A stretch of 64,000 bases of DNA. It comes from Lumnitzera littorea. Its lineage: Eukaryota; Streptophyta; Magnoliopsida; Myrtales; Combretaceae. Under the pieces are notes generated by a model that was not told the DNA's origin, did no database searches, and saw nothing but the letters and a program-made list of their open reading frames with translations. The stretch lies in the NCBI GenBank assembly GCA_024138015.1, contig JAMXBB010000009.1:96146098-96210097 (forward strand). The letters run 5' to 3'. The translations under genes and the position numbers were made by a program. Below are positions 11,838-24,193 of the stretch, piece after piece (within the stretch, counting starts at the first letter, position 1; each line of letters starts with the position of its first letter).

Positions 11838-14800
11838 TTATTGTCCCTCCAATGTTCCAAGTGATTCTTTGAGAAGTTTCTGTGCCTCTTCTCTCCTCCT
11901 AGAAAAATTCATGAAAGACAGTCAAAAGGACATGCAATAGCAAATGAAGTTTATGACTGGTTGCATTCATCACTAGATGAAGCAGAAAACTAGATTGCAT
12001 ATGCCACCAAAACCAGGACATCGGGGTCTGCTGTGTGCCAACCAACAAAAAGAAAACCAAACAAGAAGGGAAGAAAAAAGTGACTCCAGTTTTGCCATGC
12101 ATACAACAAAAAAATCACATCATTAAATGTGGTTCAATCTTGAAGCGACAAGATGCCTAGTTAAGCAAGGTCGTCAAAAAAATTTTCATATTATGCCTGA
12201 TGTACAGGTAAATTTGTAGTCAAATTCTAACAAGACATAATGAATCTCTGCAATGGTGTGCTAGACCACCTAATTTACTATTTATTTGGTATCTCATGCA
12301 CCAGCATCAATATCATCTAAGCCAAGAAATAATATGCTGTTGAATCACCATTTTGTAAGATGAGATAAATTAAGGAAAAGAAAAAGTTGCTCCAAGTAGT
12401 ATAAGAGATTCAACAAAAGAGTATTTCTTCAAATAACGCGTCATGTACATCTACTATCACTAAGGGTGAAGCAACAAGATTGGGTAGAAAACACCTCTCA
12501 AACTAGGATGATGAACATTACGAAACAAAAATTAGTTAATTATGCCAAAAATATTTTATGATGTAACGCAGTAACCAGTACCATTCATGTAAGAATGTGC
12601 AACTTAAAAGATATAATCACAATGATATGAGTATATATTCGCTTTCAAGGAGAAAAGCTTGGAGCAAAGTACGAGAACAACAAAGACTAATTGAGTGGAA
12701 AGGTGGCAGGAATCAACACCAAAAGAAAAGATAAACTTTTCCAAATAAAGGCATTCAAAGAAGACAGTACCTTTTTATATCCTCCACAGCATGTTTACGC
12801 CGTTGTATCTGAAGCTCTAGGATGTGAATTAATGTTGCTCTTGCCTGTTGAAAGAAAGAGAACAAGACTAAGTGCTTTGGTGAGTATGGCTAAAGTTTGG
12901 GCCATTGACCATTTCCATTTTACCTGATGAGGCCGTAATGAATTGAGAAGGTGATGCAAGTTCTTGAAAATAAGAGATATTTCCTCCACCCGCCTTGCAT
13001 ATTGTGAAGGCCTCTCAACAAGAACATCAGCAAGTTCTAAGAGGTTTAGCTGCAACTCCCTATTAAGCAATCTAAGCTCCTTTTTGAAATCTATAGAAAA
13101 TAGACTTTTCTCTCAAACAAATGTACAATATCTTGCAGACCAAAAATTATTAAAAGATGGAAGAAATGGATAGCAAAACCACAAATTGCAAATACACTGT
13201 GAGACAATTATCCTCATAATCGGTAAAAATGACAAGAAAACTTCACAAGCATACCAACATTAGGTCCTTTAGGGTATAACTGCCTCACTCCCTGCTCTTC
13301 TAAACTAGGAAGCACATCATCAGTCTGCAGAAAATTCCCAGAAGTTTCAACATGAAAATCCATTTTTGTGCAAGAGATCAGAAAGACTACAAGAAATCTC
13401 TGTGTAAACCGAAAAATGAAGTATGAGGAATACACCAATGAAAACACTATACTTCCACTGGCTCAGAGAAATCAATTGCCTTAAACTAGAATATTTGCTA
13501 ACCAAACAAACGCAACTATATAGAGAGAAGGCTTCTGTTACAGGATCTTTGAAACAATCTAGTATTTAGCCTATTGAAACAATCTAGTATTTGGCCTATT
13601 AAGAGAATAATCTGAAATATTGGATAGTGTAGATGTGTTTTTCCTATGATTGCAATTGATACAGGCTCATCAAAGAGCACTCAAAGACCTCTAGTGTTAA
13701 ATCAATTTGTTAAAAAAAATGCACAACACTTTTATTTCAGAGGCTGAAGCCTTTATATACAACATACAACATTTCAATTACTTTATGTAACTGTCTTCAA
13801 CAGCTTTACAAAAGAAACTGCCCTACTGTATCCTTACATATGTCAGACTTCACTAAAACATAATTACAAAAGAAACTTCCCCATCTTACATGTCAACAGC
13901 CCACCTGTACGGAACAACACCACCCAATTACAGCAACAACATACACAAACATTAACACCTACAAACAGCAACTACAACTTAATACCAGACATACAGAATA
14001 GTGAAAAGCAAAATAACAACAGCTAGTTCAAGAAATATGCATAACAGCTTCAACTATTCTCCTTTTGCCAATAATAGCAAATTCTTGTCATTAATATTAC
14101 CAGTTGAAAACGCATAAGTTCATACCAATTTGCAATGCTGCGCTAAAACTTTGAAGAAGTGATGAACTTGAGTTGTAATACAATTTTATAACTTTTTTGG
14201 TTACCATGATCAACTCCTCAAGTGCTTCCATCCATTTTACTTCTGTGTTTTTTCCTTTGACACAAGATAAGCCACATAAACATAGAACATACTTTAAAGC
14301 TGAAATGTGACAGAACTAAGGGCATGCTTTTTCCTTCAAGAAAGAAAAACATTTTGTGAAACATCATTTAATACATGTCCAAAATTGCAGTTTTACTATG
14401 TATCATTGTCAAACATTACTATACCAATCAAAAGTGGTTATTGATACAATGATTGATTTACCAGAAAAAAGACATCCGAATTTGCTTATCCCAGCATTAG
14501 ATGATGGTTGGAGTTAACAGTCACAGCAGACTAACCACCCAGCATCAATCATTCAATAAACTGAAAAATGTTTTTTAACAGGAGCTACTGTCCTCTCTTC
14601 CACAACCGAGAATAGGCTGACAATTTTTGACACAAATACAAAACACCTAGCAACATGACTATATAGACAAAACAAACAGCTGACTACACATGATACAACA
14701 ACATAATTATAACACAATTAACCATGACTTATTAAAGACTAATTAGTTGTGACCTCTATTTAATTTTATGCGTTTTTGGGCATTGACACAACTTTAATAC

Positions 14801-15160
14801 CATATATAACACCTACACGACCTCCCAACATGAATTGCCACCCGAGTCCAAGATCTACTAATTAACATAACCAATTTGGATTAGCACCATACGTGTCTAT
14901 AACAAATTCTAAATGTTATCCAATAATGGAAGAAAAGAAAGAGTTTGGAACACATTCTCAGTAAATCTAACACACCCTAAATCACAAAATACATATAAGA
15001 AGTTGAACTTTTAGTCCCTAAATGCAAATAATTGAATCTAAATGTTCACAAACATCGCGGAAAAATAATTATCAATAAAAAATATTGCCAAAAGGAAAAG
15101 GTTCAAAAAACGCTTTCCTGCATGTCGGACATGCCTAAGATCACGAATACAAATGAAAAC

Positions 15161-15196
<36 letters not shown>

Positions 15197-15420
15197 CTGC
15201 CGGCGTATCGCGCACACTAAATCCCAAGTACATGTAAAAGGTTCAAACTTTCAATCATATAAATAAAAGCATTCACAATACATACAGTGTAATTGCCACC
15301 GAAGCAAAGGTAAGTGCCTTCAATAGGAGGAGGAGGTTGAGGAGCTGAATCAGGATCTTGTAGATAGTCTTTGTACAGCTTGTAAAATGGCGGCGGTGGA
15401 GGGTAAGTCGCTGTTGCCAT
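11838..15420 (-). CDS. MED7: Mediator of RNA polymerase II transcription subunit 7 (five coding exons)
   Basis: Coding exons in order on the minus strand are 15286-15420, 13255-13324, 12924-13090, 12771-12844 and 11838-11898. They join in frame with GT donors and AG acceptors at every junction into a 168-residue protein, the usual plant MED7 length. Residues 1-45 carry the YPPPPPFYKLYKDY start and the PPPPIEGTYLCFGGNYT block. Residues 46-69 hold DDVLPSLEEQGVRQLYPKGP. The rest is the helical region with LLNRELQLNLLELADVLVER, the HHLLNSLRPHQ segment and a basic KRRREEAQKLL tail. MED7 belongs to the middle module of nuclear Mediator, pairing with MED21 and contacting MED10, MED4 and MED31, and passes activator signals to RNA polymerase II. 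Intron 1 is about 1.96 kb and carries simple repeats. No frameshift or lost residue was seen, so the gene looks functional. Confidence 0.95.
13549..13598. repeat. 25-bp tandem duplication in MED7 intron 1
   Basis: Two adjacent 25-base copies beginning TTGAAACAATCTAGTATTT, differing at one base (TTTAGCC against TTTGGCC). Short, recent slippage-type duplication with no coding effect. Confidence 0.85.
15166..15193. repeat. (GA)n microsatellite near the start of MED7 intron 1
   Basis: About 14 GA units on the + strand, read as (TC)n in the transcript, roughly 95 bases after the exon 1 donor site. GA/TC repeats near plant promoters are common; a regulatory role is not shown. Confidence 0.85.
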
Positions 15421-15450
15421 CGAAATTGAAACCAGCTACAGTTCCTTTCA

Positions 15451-15461
15451 AAACCCTAATT
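15451..15461 (-). promoter_or_regulatory. telo-box in the MED7 5' leader
   Basis: AAACCCTAAT on the + strand (ATTAGGGTTT on the sense strand), the telo-box motif common close to the start sites of plant housekeeping genes. It begins just after a candidate intron acceptor at 15462-15463. Confidence 0.5.
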
Positions 15462-15581
15462 CTGATAAAACAACAAAAACTAGATAAGAAAAGGCATAAA
15501 TTTTCCAAATGAAATTAAGGCTAGAATAAAGATGATATAAGATTTTAAAGAAATTAGAGGAAGAGACAGAATTGGAGTTAC
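15462..15581 (-). other. Probable 5'-UTR intron of MED7
   Basis: On the sense strand AATAG/GTAACT at 15582/15581 is a good donor and TTATCAG at 15462-15468 a good acceptor, giving a 120-base intron between a first non-coding exon and the exon bearing the ATG. Inferred from splice motifs only; cDNA would be needed to confirm. Confidence 0.45.
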
Positions 15582-15654
15582 CTATTGCTGGAACGCGAAG
15601 AAAATGAAGACGGAGACAGGGAGAGAAGGAGACAATGTATCGCTGATCAGTCGC

Positions 15655-15683
15655 ATTGGTGTATTGTTGTGTTCTCCTATTGG
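15655..15683 (-). promoter_or_regulatory. Paired CCAAT boxes of the MED7 promoter
   Basis: Two inverted CCAAT motifs (ATTGG on the + strand at 15655-15659 and 15679-15683) lie 24 bases apart just upstream of the predicted leader exon. They are candidate NF-Y sites. No clear TATA box was seen between them and the leader. Confidence 0.45.
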
Positions 15684-15774
15684 TTTCGAAAAAGAATAAA
15701 GAAAAATCTGCGATATATTACAACTTTGCCACTATGTGACAAGTGGATTAGATAATTGGCTTAGGAAAAGGTTA

Positions 15775-16700
15775 GATAAATTATATTTGTCCATAAACTT
15801 TATAAATTGTACAAACACGCAGTTTTTCAAAATATAACAGATTTTCGCCTCTTTTTGCCTAGTTGGACAGATTACATGGTAAAAGTAATGATGTGGCAAT
15901 GATACATTACATGGCAAAAGTAATGATGTCCCTCAGACAAAGTAATAATCTAACTTATTATATATATTTATTAGTTAAAATAATAAAAATAATAAAAAGA
16001 AAAGGAAAATTGGGAATTTGTTATGGTAACTTTTTTTAATTAATTTCTTTATAACATAAAGTAAAATCCCAATCCCGACACACTCAACTATATGGATACA
16101 CATTTAGATAAATTATCCATAAAAAAAAGGAAATACGAACTCTTAGAGAATTTTTATAATCTCGTCTTTTTAAGATGAGGTCTATTTAATAGTTATTATA
16201 TTAATGGTGGGATTGAAGATATAATCAATCGTGTACACGAAACTATAAAAAAATGCGAACGCTTATTTCCTTTAGCTAATAGTGGAGTATTTTAAACCAA
16301 TTACATCAATAGAACTTATGCCTAAATCCAATTAAATTAAGAATTATTGTATACCCTATGATTGTAAAGCAACTACATTATCAAAACAAATGTTACTAAA
16401 ATTGTTGTACATTTTGGAATTTTAATTAAAAAAAATGTCTTTTTTCTATATTTTCCATTTTTTCTCTTTAATTTCTTTTATTTATTTTAGCTAATATATA
16501 TATATATATATATCTAATTATAACATTTACCAAAAATTATTATTTTTTTTTAGATGTGTCATCACTACATTAACACCACATCATTACTTTTGCCACATAT
16601 GATCCAACTAAGCAAAAAGAGAGAGGAATCTATTGTATTTTGAAAAAGTGAGGTGTTGATATAATTTACAAAGTTACAAAGATGGTGACGTAATTTGCTC
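15775..16700. mobile_element. Non-autonomous Mutator-like element, 926 bp
   Basis: Ends are long imperfect inverted repeats, about 130 bases. The left starts GATAAATTATATTTGTCC; the right, reverse-complemented, starts GAGCAAATTACGTCACC. Both continue through TTTTTCAAAATA, CTCTTTTTGC(C/T)TAGTTGGA and AAAGTAATGATGTGG. Flanking 9-mers AAAAGGTTA (15766-15774) and AAAAAGATA (16701-16709) agree at 7 of 9 positions, as expected of an old Mutator target duplication. There is no transposase; the interior is AT-rich with a (TA)n run near 16495-16512. It inserted about 90 bases beyond the CCAAT boxes of MED7. Confidence 0.8.
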
Positions 16701-16959
16701 AAAAAGATATTTTACAATGGAAGACATTTTCATATTTTTCTTTTTTATGGTTGAAAAAAAAAGAAAGAAAAACTGCTACTTTTTTAACATAGAAATAATA
16801 AAGTAAGGATACCAAAATTTTAGGAAAATGCAACATGAAACATTTGAATATTATTAATACTTGAATACTTTGCTTTATATTTATCAAATACTCTACTTAG
16901 ATATTCCAAAATATAAATTAAATGCTAGATATATATGTCCCCAACTTTCATTCCACTAT
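16701..16959. other. AT-rich spacer between two Mutator-like elements
   Basis: No gene or repeat structure was recognised; homopolymer A and T runs only. Confidence 0.4.
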
Positions 16960-17331
16960 ATTTTGGGTATTTGGGGGGTGAAGATCTTTCATTTCAGGAT
17001 TTATATTTTATATTTTTTTCATTTTAGAACCTATATTTATAAAAATGAGTCAATAAAGGATTTCTATTAATTTCCATCTTCATTTCAGGATTTATATTTT
17101 ATATTTTTTCATTTTAGAACCTATATTTATAAAAATGAGTCAATAAAGGATTTCCATTAGTTTCCATCACCATTTCCATTAACAGAAGCTAATGTGGTAC
17201 CCTAAATAATAAAATAACTAACACATACCATCCACGTTAGCATAACCTAAGCCTAAAACTTAAGCAACCCCAAATAAACCTTTAATCCAACCCTGCATAA
17301 ACTAACCTCAAAAACCATATCCTGCTATAGC
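16960..17331 (+). repeat. Left terminal inverted repeat of the MULE
   Basis: Matches the reverse complement of 48042-48335 from TTTCATTTCAGG through to the shared CTATAGC near 17325. It is longer than the right copy because of an internal 91-base direct duplication: the segment starting TTCATTTCAGGATTTATA begins at 16988 and again at 17079. Confidence 0.8.
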
Positions 17332-17547
17332 TACATAAAAAAAATTAAAAAAAAAACCTTGTCTTCATCATTTCCCTTGAAAAAAAAAGGCCCATTTTTT
17401 ATATTAGCTTCTTGAAACAGTATCTATGCACAGTGTAGAAATTAAAAAAGATCATGTCTTTTGAGTAAATTAGTAACTTTTACTCCTTGGAGTTTTGTAC
17501 AAAGTGGTATAAGGTCCTATACTCAACAACATGATTCTGTGAGTTTA

Positions 17548-18409
17548 TCTGTGTTGATAGGTAATTTTGAGCCTAGACTCTTAGGGCCTAGTCTAAATAC
17601 TTCGACCTATTTGGGTATCTTGAGTACCTTTCCAAGACGAAGAGCCTGATCTCCTCCAATGATCTATTTGGTGCTCTTTTGCAAGCTCAGACCCAATCAA
17701 GTAACCTACTTAGGATTCTCTAAGCACCTCGCTATGTTTGGTCCACTTATAAGCCAATACAATCTTCTCAAGCTACCCCAAGCACCTTTTCACCCTAACC
17801 ACCTTGAAGTCCTTAGAAACCATGCTGAACACACTCCACTTCAACCTAACTCCTCAAATCAGGCTAGCCTCATCCCCAAAGCATGCACTAGGTCCTTTGT
17901 ATGCAGCTTAACTCGTACTCTCTCTCCTCATTAGTTGCCTTCTAACATCCATAGTATAGCAACATGCCCTATAACCTTAGAAATGTCAACCTCTTAGGTT
18001 TTAGACATGGCCAGCAATCTATCCAAGGCTAACCAAGCAACAAAACCATTCGGTCCCCCCTCCTACAATGCATGTCCCTTGTAACAACCATGTACAACCA
18101 AATTATAGGACACCATTTGTCCTTGATAGGTGTACTCATTGTCCTATAAAATAGGATAAAGAGCCAAAGGTATAAGCATCTTCTCTCTAACTCCTAACCT
18201 CCCTTACCCCCTTAACATACCAAGCACCATAAACACTCTCTCAAAACACTCCAAATACTTCCTTTTTATTCTCTCCTTGCTAACTTACGTAACGGAAGGC
18301 TCCCGTTGGCACCACTACATAGGGCTTTTTTGTAGGTCCTCCTCTTAGTATGGCTTAAGGACAACTTAGAGCAACCACCACTCCCCACTCGTAATATCAA
18401 CCATCACCA
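17548..18409 (+). repeat. 5' LTR of Tat element A (862 bp)
   Basis: Begins TCTGTGTTGATAGG, matching TAAGTGTTGATAGG at the 3' LTR start, and ends ATCAACCATCACCA, as does the 3' LTR. A TATA box (CTATAAAATA) lies at 18144-18153. The Tat U5 signature (CTAACTTACGTAACGG) starts near 18280, and GGGCTTTTTTGTAGGTCC lies near 18323. Confidence 0.85.
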
Positions 18410-18425
18410 TTTGGTACCCATTGCT
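18410..18425 (+). other. Degenerate primer-binding site of element A
   Basis: TTTGGTACCCATTGC directly after the LTR end resembles the TTTGGCGCCCACCG region found after Tat LTRs, with transitions at CpG sites. Confidence 0.55.
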
Positions 18426-18445
18426 TTATCTACATCTACCTATCA

Positions 18446-19110
18446 AATGGCTAAAAGCAAAAACATACATCTTCAAGCCTCTCAACAAGCTGATGGTAGT
18501 AGATCGTCACCATTACCACCATAATTATCTACTCCATTTGCTCCAATTTCTCTACTCGTGGAGTTTGAGCAACTCAAGATGATGTTCCACCAAATGATAA
18601 GAGAAAATCATTGAGCAACTCAGGATGATGTTCCACCAAATGATAAGAGAAAATCACAAGACGCAAGAAACAAATGCTACACTCCACAAGGAGGTTGTTG
18701 CCTTGAAAAAGGCATAAGGAAAATGCCATCAAGAAGAGCCCATAGTTAGCTCGTCCATAAGGCTAAGCAAGTAGAGCATGAGATCTTGCACCAACTCTTC
18801 CACCAAGCCCAGTACACCTATGCAACCACATTCAATCTGATCACCGCCAATTTGAAGACCTCCCGGATCATTTGAACATGACCGGTAGCAAGGCACAAAT
18901 GCTAGGTGCGCAATCAAGCACAAGCACAATACCCAAGGAACTCTCCCTATGATGCTCTCAAAAGCCATTTAAGAACATGAATGTCTAAGGGTTAGACGAA
19001 TATATTCACTATGCTTCTAATATGCTCAACCAAAAGAGGGCCAACTCCTCAACCCGCATTACACAGCCAAGCACAATGCGAAGTCCTTTCATACCTATCA
19101 TATTCAGGCC
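18446..19110 (+). pseudogene. gag remnant of Tat element A
   Basis: Starts ATGGCTAAAAGCAAAAAC at 18448, like the gag start of the Tat element at 53698-64000 (ATGGCTATAAGCAAAAAC, 54678). It is interrupted by stops. A direct duplication of about 42 bases (GAGCAACTCA(A/G)GATGATG) occurs at 18566-18657. The capsid core and the protease seen in the other Tat element are missing; the reading jumps to RT near 19117. Confidence 0.6.
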
Positions 19111-20391
19111 CTAGCTTAAACAAAATGTCAAGGTCTACGTCGACAACATGATTATCAAGAGCAGAGAGAGGATGAACCACATTAAAGACTTGCATAAGAC
19201 CTTCAAAACTTTATCCAAGTATTAAATGAAGCTCAACCCCCAAAAGTGCATGGTCTCAAGCAAGTTCCTTGGGTTTATGATCACAAAGCATGACATCAGG
19301 CCAACCTAGACTAGATCCAAGCTGTCCTTGACATGCAAACCCTTAGAACAATAAAGGAAGTACAATGGCTTACTAGCAGGATCACCGCACTCAACCAATT
19401 TATGTCTAGAAGCACAGACAAGTGTACTAAATTCTTCAAATTACTAAAAAAAAAAACTAATGGAGTTCACCTAAACAAATCAGTGTCAAACCGCCTTTGA
19501 GGCACTTAAGCAGTCCCTCACTACACCACCTGTGCTCTCTAAGCTAATCTTAGAGGAAGAACTCTACCTACACTTAGTAGTCAATAATTGAGCACTATCG
19601 GCTATCTTTACTCAAGCAAATAGAAGAGAGCATAAGCTAGTTAACTACACTAGCTACATACTCCAAGGCCCAAAGACCATATATACACGGGTGGAGAAAT
19701 TCGCTCCAACCATAGTGATTGATGCAAGGAAGCTGAGGCCATATTTCTAAGCTCATCTGATCATCATCCTCACTAACCAACCACTACGGGCTATCTTATA
19801 GAAACCTAACCCCTCATGTCGTTTAGTCAAGTGTTCGCTAGGGCTAAGTGCTCATGGAGTTTAGTTCTGCCTGAGGTAAGCTATTGAGGCATAAGTCCTC
19901 ATGGACTTCATAGCCAAGTACACAGGTTAAGAGGTAGCATCGGTAAAAGTTAATATACTGATACAGACTTCCCGCCAAGTTAGGGGAAGGGGGTAGAGAG
20001 GGGAGTAAAGTAAGCACCAAGTTGCATTTGCATGGGCCTTATAGTACTAAGGTTTTGCATACGCTCAAGTTTGGGTTCCTACCAAGCAACAACGAGATCA
20101 ATACGAAGCATTCATCACCGGCCCAAAGATTGCAAAAGACATTGGAGTGGACAAGTTATACATTCACTCAAATTCTGTGCTTATGGTATAAGTGAGAAGG
20201 GATTACAAGACAAATGGAGAGACCATAGCGAAGTACCTATGAGCAATCTAAGATCTCCTTTCAAGTTAACCTTATGGAAAATAAACAAGATCCCTTAAGC
20301 CGAGAACTTTAAAGCAGATAAACTATCGAAGCTTGTGTCTACAATCATCTCAACAACCTACAATAGTGATAATATGTTCTTCATTTACTAT
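19110..20391 (+). pseudogene. Reverse transcriptase and RNase H remnant of Tat element A
   Basis: Conceptual reading begins at the RT palm: VKVYVDNMIIKS near 19126-19162, where the catalytic YVDD has become YVDN. It continues with KLNPQKCMVSSKFLGFMITK and an RNase H part with LKFGFLPSNNE near 20065. Many stops interrupt it, mostly TAG, TAA or TGA where C-to-T or G-to-A changes would create them. The reading is cut at 20391 by the Athila-like insertion and resumes at 30436. Confidence 0.75.
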
Positions 20392-21749
20392 TGATAAACT
20401 TTAAATTAGTTATATTTTATTTGGTAATTTTTCATAATTTTCCCTTGAAATTTGATTTTATTTTTAGATAATGATGCTTAATTGACTAAAATCTTGATTT
20501 TTAGGTTTTAAAACGATCTACGTAAAAAAACGAGAAGATAGAAACAAGTTTCACTTAATTTAGAGCTAAAATGAGCAAGTTATGAAGGTTTGAAAATTGA
20601 CATACACAGATGACATGATTGTATCGTTTGCAAGCAAATTTGGAGTGATTTTTAAGTGACCATAGCCAGTTACATGACCCAAGGACATGACTATATCTTT
20701 GGTTATGTTGTTTTTAGTGTTGAAAAAGGATAAAAGAAAAGATGCATCTACAGCCAATTACACAACCGGGGGATATGATCGTATCCTTAGTCATGTTAAT
20801 TACAACAGCCTCTATTTTTCAAGTCCCCTATATAAAGCTTCTTTAGGGTTTTCTTTTAAGAAGAACTTTAGACAACCTTTGGAGAGCTTTTCAAGGAGAA
20901 GAACATTCAAGAGAGCAAGGAACATTAAAACTTCAAGATTAAAGATTTATTTGATTTCATAGTTCACTCTTCTACATTTTCTTTATTTTTTTATGCAAGA
21001 TTTTTACTTTATGATGTGTAGAGAATAAATCCTTTATATCTAGGTCTTGTGGAACCTAAATCTATTCATGTAACATGGACTTTTATTAGATTTAATTGAT
21101 TCTTTATGTTTATTTCATTTATCCAACTATATGTGCTTAATTCTTTAGATTGTTATTTCTGCAGATAGTAATCTAACTTTTATATCTTATAAGAGAATTA
21201 ATAGATTTCTTATAAGATTAGATCTAAGCATAGTTGATAATAATTATTATAAGATTCAAGATAATTTGCAAGATCTAGGCATAGTTAATTTATATTTAGA
21301 GAATTCGTTATGTAATAATATAATCTTAGGTCATGCTATCGAGAAGATATTATAATAGGTGATTTTAAGATCAAAATTAGTAGACTTAAGAAAGTAATTA
21401 ACTTTAATAGAGAACTCTCATAGTCAAGAAAAAATAAAAAAAGAATTAAATTATCTTTAGAGAAAGTTATATGTTTTGGTCTAGGAGAAGTAAAGATCTA
21501 TATATGCTATCGAATCTTAAATTAATTTACACTTTAATCACTTCCGTGTTTAAGTTCTTGAATAATTCTTAATTATATGTTAATTTATTAGTTGCTACAA
21601 TTTAATTTAGGCTCTTTAAGTTTTTTGAACTCGAATTCACCAGTTAGATAATAGAGATCTAATAGGTATTAATAGTCAAAGTTCCAAAAGGATCGACACT
21701 TGGACTTAATTCGCTACTACAATTTGATAGGTGCACTTACCTTATATCA
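20392..21749 (+). repeat. 5' LTR of the Athila-like element (1358 bp)
   Basis: TGATAA...TATATCA. Over its first ~157 bases it differs from the 3' LTR at about 20 positions, 18 of them transitions (counted by eye). It contains two imperfect palindromes near 20672-20708 and 20758-20800. Confidence 0.85.
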
Positions 21750-21750
21750 A

Positions 21751-21775
21751 GTTTTGTATGCCGTTGCCGGGGACT
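21751..21775 (+). other. Primer-binding region of the Athila-like element
   Basis: GCCGTTGCCGGGGACT one to two bases after the LTR matches the tRNA-Asp-type primer-binding site usual for Athila elements, with a few changes at its 5' side. Confidence 0.65.
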
Positions 21776-22264
21776 TATAATATTAAGAAAGCTAATAGAT
21801 TTATTAATCTAACCATTCTTTCCTTATCTTTCTTGATTTCTTTTCTTTTTCTTGAATTCTGTTATTCTTTCATGCAATCTTGAACTAAATTTTGTGTTTT
21901 TGTTGATACAATGCATGACAAGAAGCCGGTCAAAAGATTTGATTGAAATCGATCCTAAAATTGAGAGGATAGCTTTATGAAACTTACTTGATTTTGCATT
22001 CTAGTTTATCTTTTCTTTGCATTTGCATATTTTATTTTATTGTTTGTGAATTGGGGTTAAGGATATTTCAATTTACTGATTTGAATTAACTTGGCTGTTA
22101 AGATTAATATAGAGTATAGTCGGTAGAATCAAGGAGATAGCTATTGGAATTCTTCTTATAGCAATTATGTAAAACCTGTATCCATAGATTATGGGGATAT
22201 GTATTGGTAACGTAAGTATTATTATTGTTCATGTCAATGTTTTAATCCCAATACCCAACATACA

Positions 22265-22843
22265 CATTATTCCAATTTTTAGGAAGAGCAACCAAGAGAG
22301 AGATCTCTAGAGAAAATTCTTACAAATTACTTAGAAAAATATGAAACCAAGGAGCCTTGCACTTTTAGTAACCCAATCCTTACCCAAACTGCTTTGCCAT
22401 ATCAAGCTAGTACACAAGTAAATGAGTGGCCACTAGGAAAAACTATGGCGAAGTTGGCTAGTGAACATTGGGACAAGTATGGCACCTTTAACCTTAGTAG
22501 CTTTGCCCCTTTACCACCTTTAGCTACCTTATTATACTACTCTAGGTCTTTAAAAAATGAGTCTTTTAACTCCCTTTCAGAGAATGGTCATTCAAGACAC
22601 ATGGAAGAGTTTTTGAGTAAGAAAGAGAGTGAATTAGTGGTTGAAGGAGAAAAGGTATTGGAAAATCTAAAGGACCCTATCCACCATGAATGTGAAGCGA
22701 AGTGTTTCAAGAGTGGCAAGAAGTTAAAGGAGAACATTGATGTGACCTTTAATTCCTACAATCTAGAAGTGCTTCATAACATGAGTAAAGAGTGTAAGAA
22801 TCTCTTAACCTCGGTTGATGACATTAAAGAGGTTAACCAATAA
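22265..22843 (+). pseudogene. Internal ORF of the Athila-like element (149+ residues open)
   Basis: Open from about 22285 to the stop at 22841-22843, with an ATG at 22394. The part before the ATG reads E-E-Q-P-R-E-R-S-L-E-K-I-L, resembling the charged, amphipathic part of Athila-type gag-like proteins. The later part is Lys/Glu-rich and probably helical (MEEFLSKKESELVVEGEKVL). A second short open stretch follows at 22904-23104 (EMECLELLGYVTEFEETTI). No zinc knuckle or enzyme motif was seen. Function unknown; possibly a structural gag derivative kept by a non-autonomous family. Confidence 0.4.
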
Positions 22844-24193
22844 GTTAATCTAATTGATATAGAGCCCTCTTTATTTTCTTATTATGAATGTTTTGCAGGA
22901 GAAATGATGCTTGAGATGGAATGCTTGGAGCTTCTAGGATATGTTACTGAGTTTGAGGAGACAACTATTATTAAATCTTCTCCTATTGCAAAAACCACCA
23001 TGAGTGATTTCGAGGGAATGAAGCCATCCTCAAGTATATATCTATTGAGAAACGAGTCCCCTACATCTTCTTTAGCTTCATGGAAATGGGATACTTTCCC
23101 ATAGGACCTTGGTGGAGGCAACCTAAATTATTTATTTGATTATGTAATTTTAATTTTTCATTTATGCACTTAGAAAATTTTAAGTTATTATTCATTTTAG
23201 CATTTGCACATTTGATTCAATTTTTGTTTCATTTTGTTTAATTTAATTTAATTTCCTAAACTTATAATTTTATTCTTAAAAAAGAAAAGAAAAGAAAAGT
23301 AAAGTAAAAGGGCATAGACAATAGGTTATATGGTCCAAAAATACGATCATGTCTCTAACTGTATCGCTCCAAAGCGATCCTCCACACACTACCACAACAA
23401 GTTACACGGTCTAAAGATACAATCTTGTCTCAGGCTGTGTTATTCCCAAGAGCTTTCACTTTGCACTTTTGGGCTACAATCATAGTAGGATATATGATTG
23501 TGAGATACTGTCGTATCTCGAGTTGTATCGTAGCTAATACTTAAGGCTATGCAGTACGCTCAAGTCTCCATCTCCATTTCATTTCATACACCTACATGAC
23601 ATCCTCTCTCTCATCTACACTCTCTCACATGCCTAAACACATACTGAATCACAATCTCTCATTCACACACCAACTCAAGATTCTCAATTTGCACTATACT
23701 TAAAGAATCCGGGTAAGTTCTTGATCTTTCTCTTTCTTTACTTTTTCTATAAAAACTCACTTGGATTTCACTTTTATACATGCTAATGTTGTTAAAACTT
23801 AAGGCTTTTGCATGTTGTTACTTATTTAGCGTGAGTTATGATAAATTTTACTTGTTTTGAGAGTTAGATAGTGATTTACATGTAGAACACGATCATGTTC
23901 TTGATTTTGGTGCTAAGTCTAGATTTGAAAAGACATGATTATTCACATGTCATGTTGATTTCATGCATTATAGGGCGTGTAGAATTTCCTCTTACATGTA
24001 TAAATTGTAATTTTTCAACACATGGGTGTGATTCTTGCAACTCAATTAAATTAAGGTTTTGACTTAATTTCAAGATCTTATGCTTTTGATGCTAGAAATT
24101 GTATCCATCGATCATGGTTAGATTACTTTGAGTAATATGGGTTGTGTGATCACATAACAAATTTCTTCAAGACCCTAAACAATATGGCATGCC

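Noticed and set aside
12691..13447. Plus-strand open frames across the MED7 introns and exons
   Set aside because: They are the reverse of real MED7 exons or intron sequence with no recognisable product.
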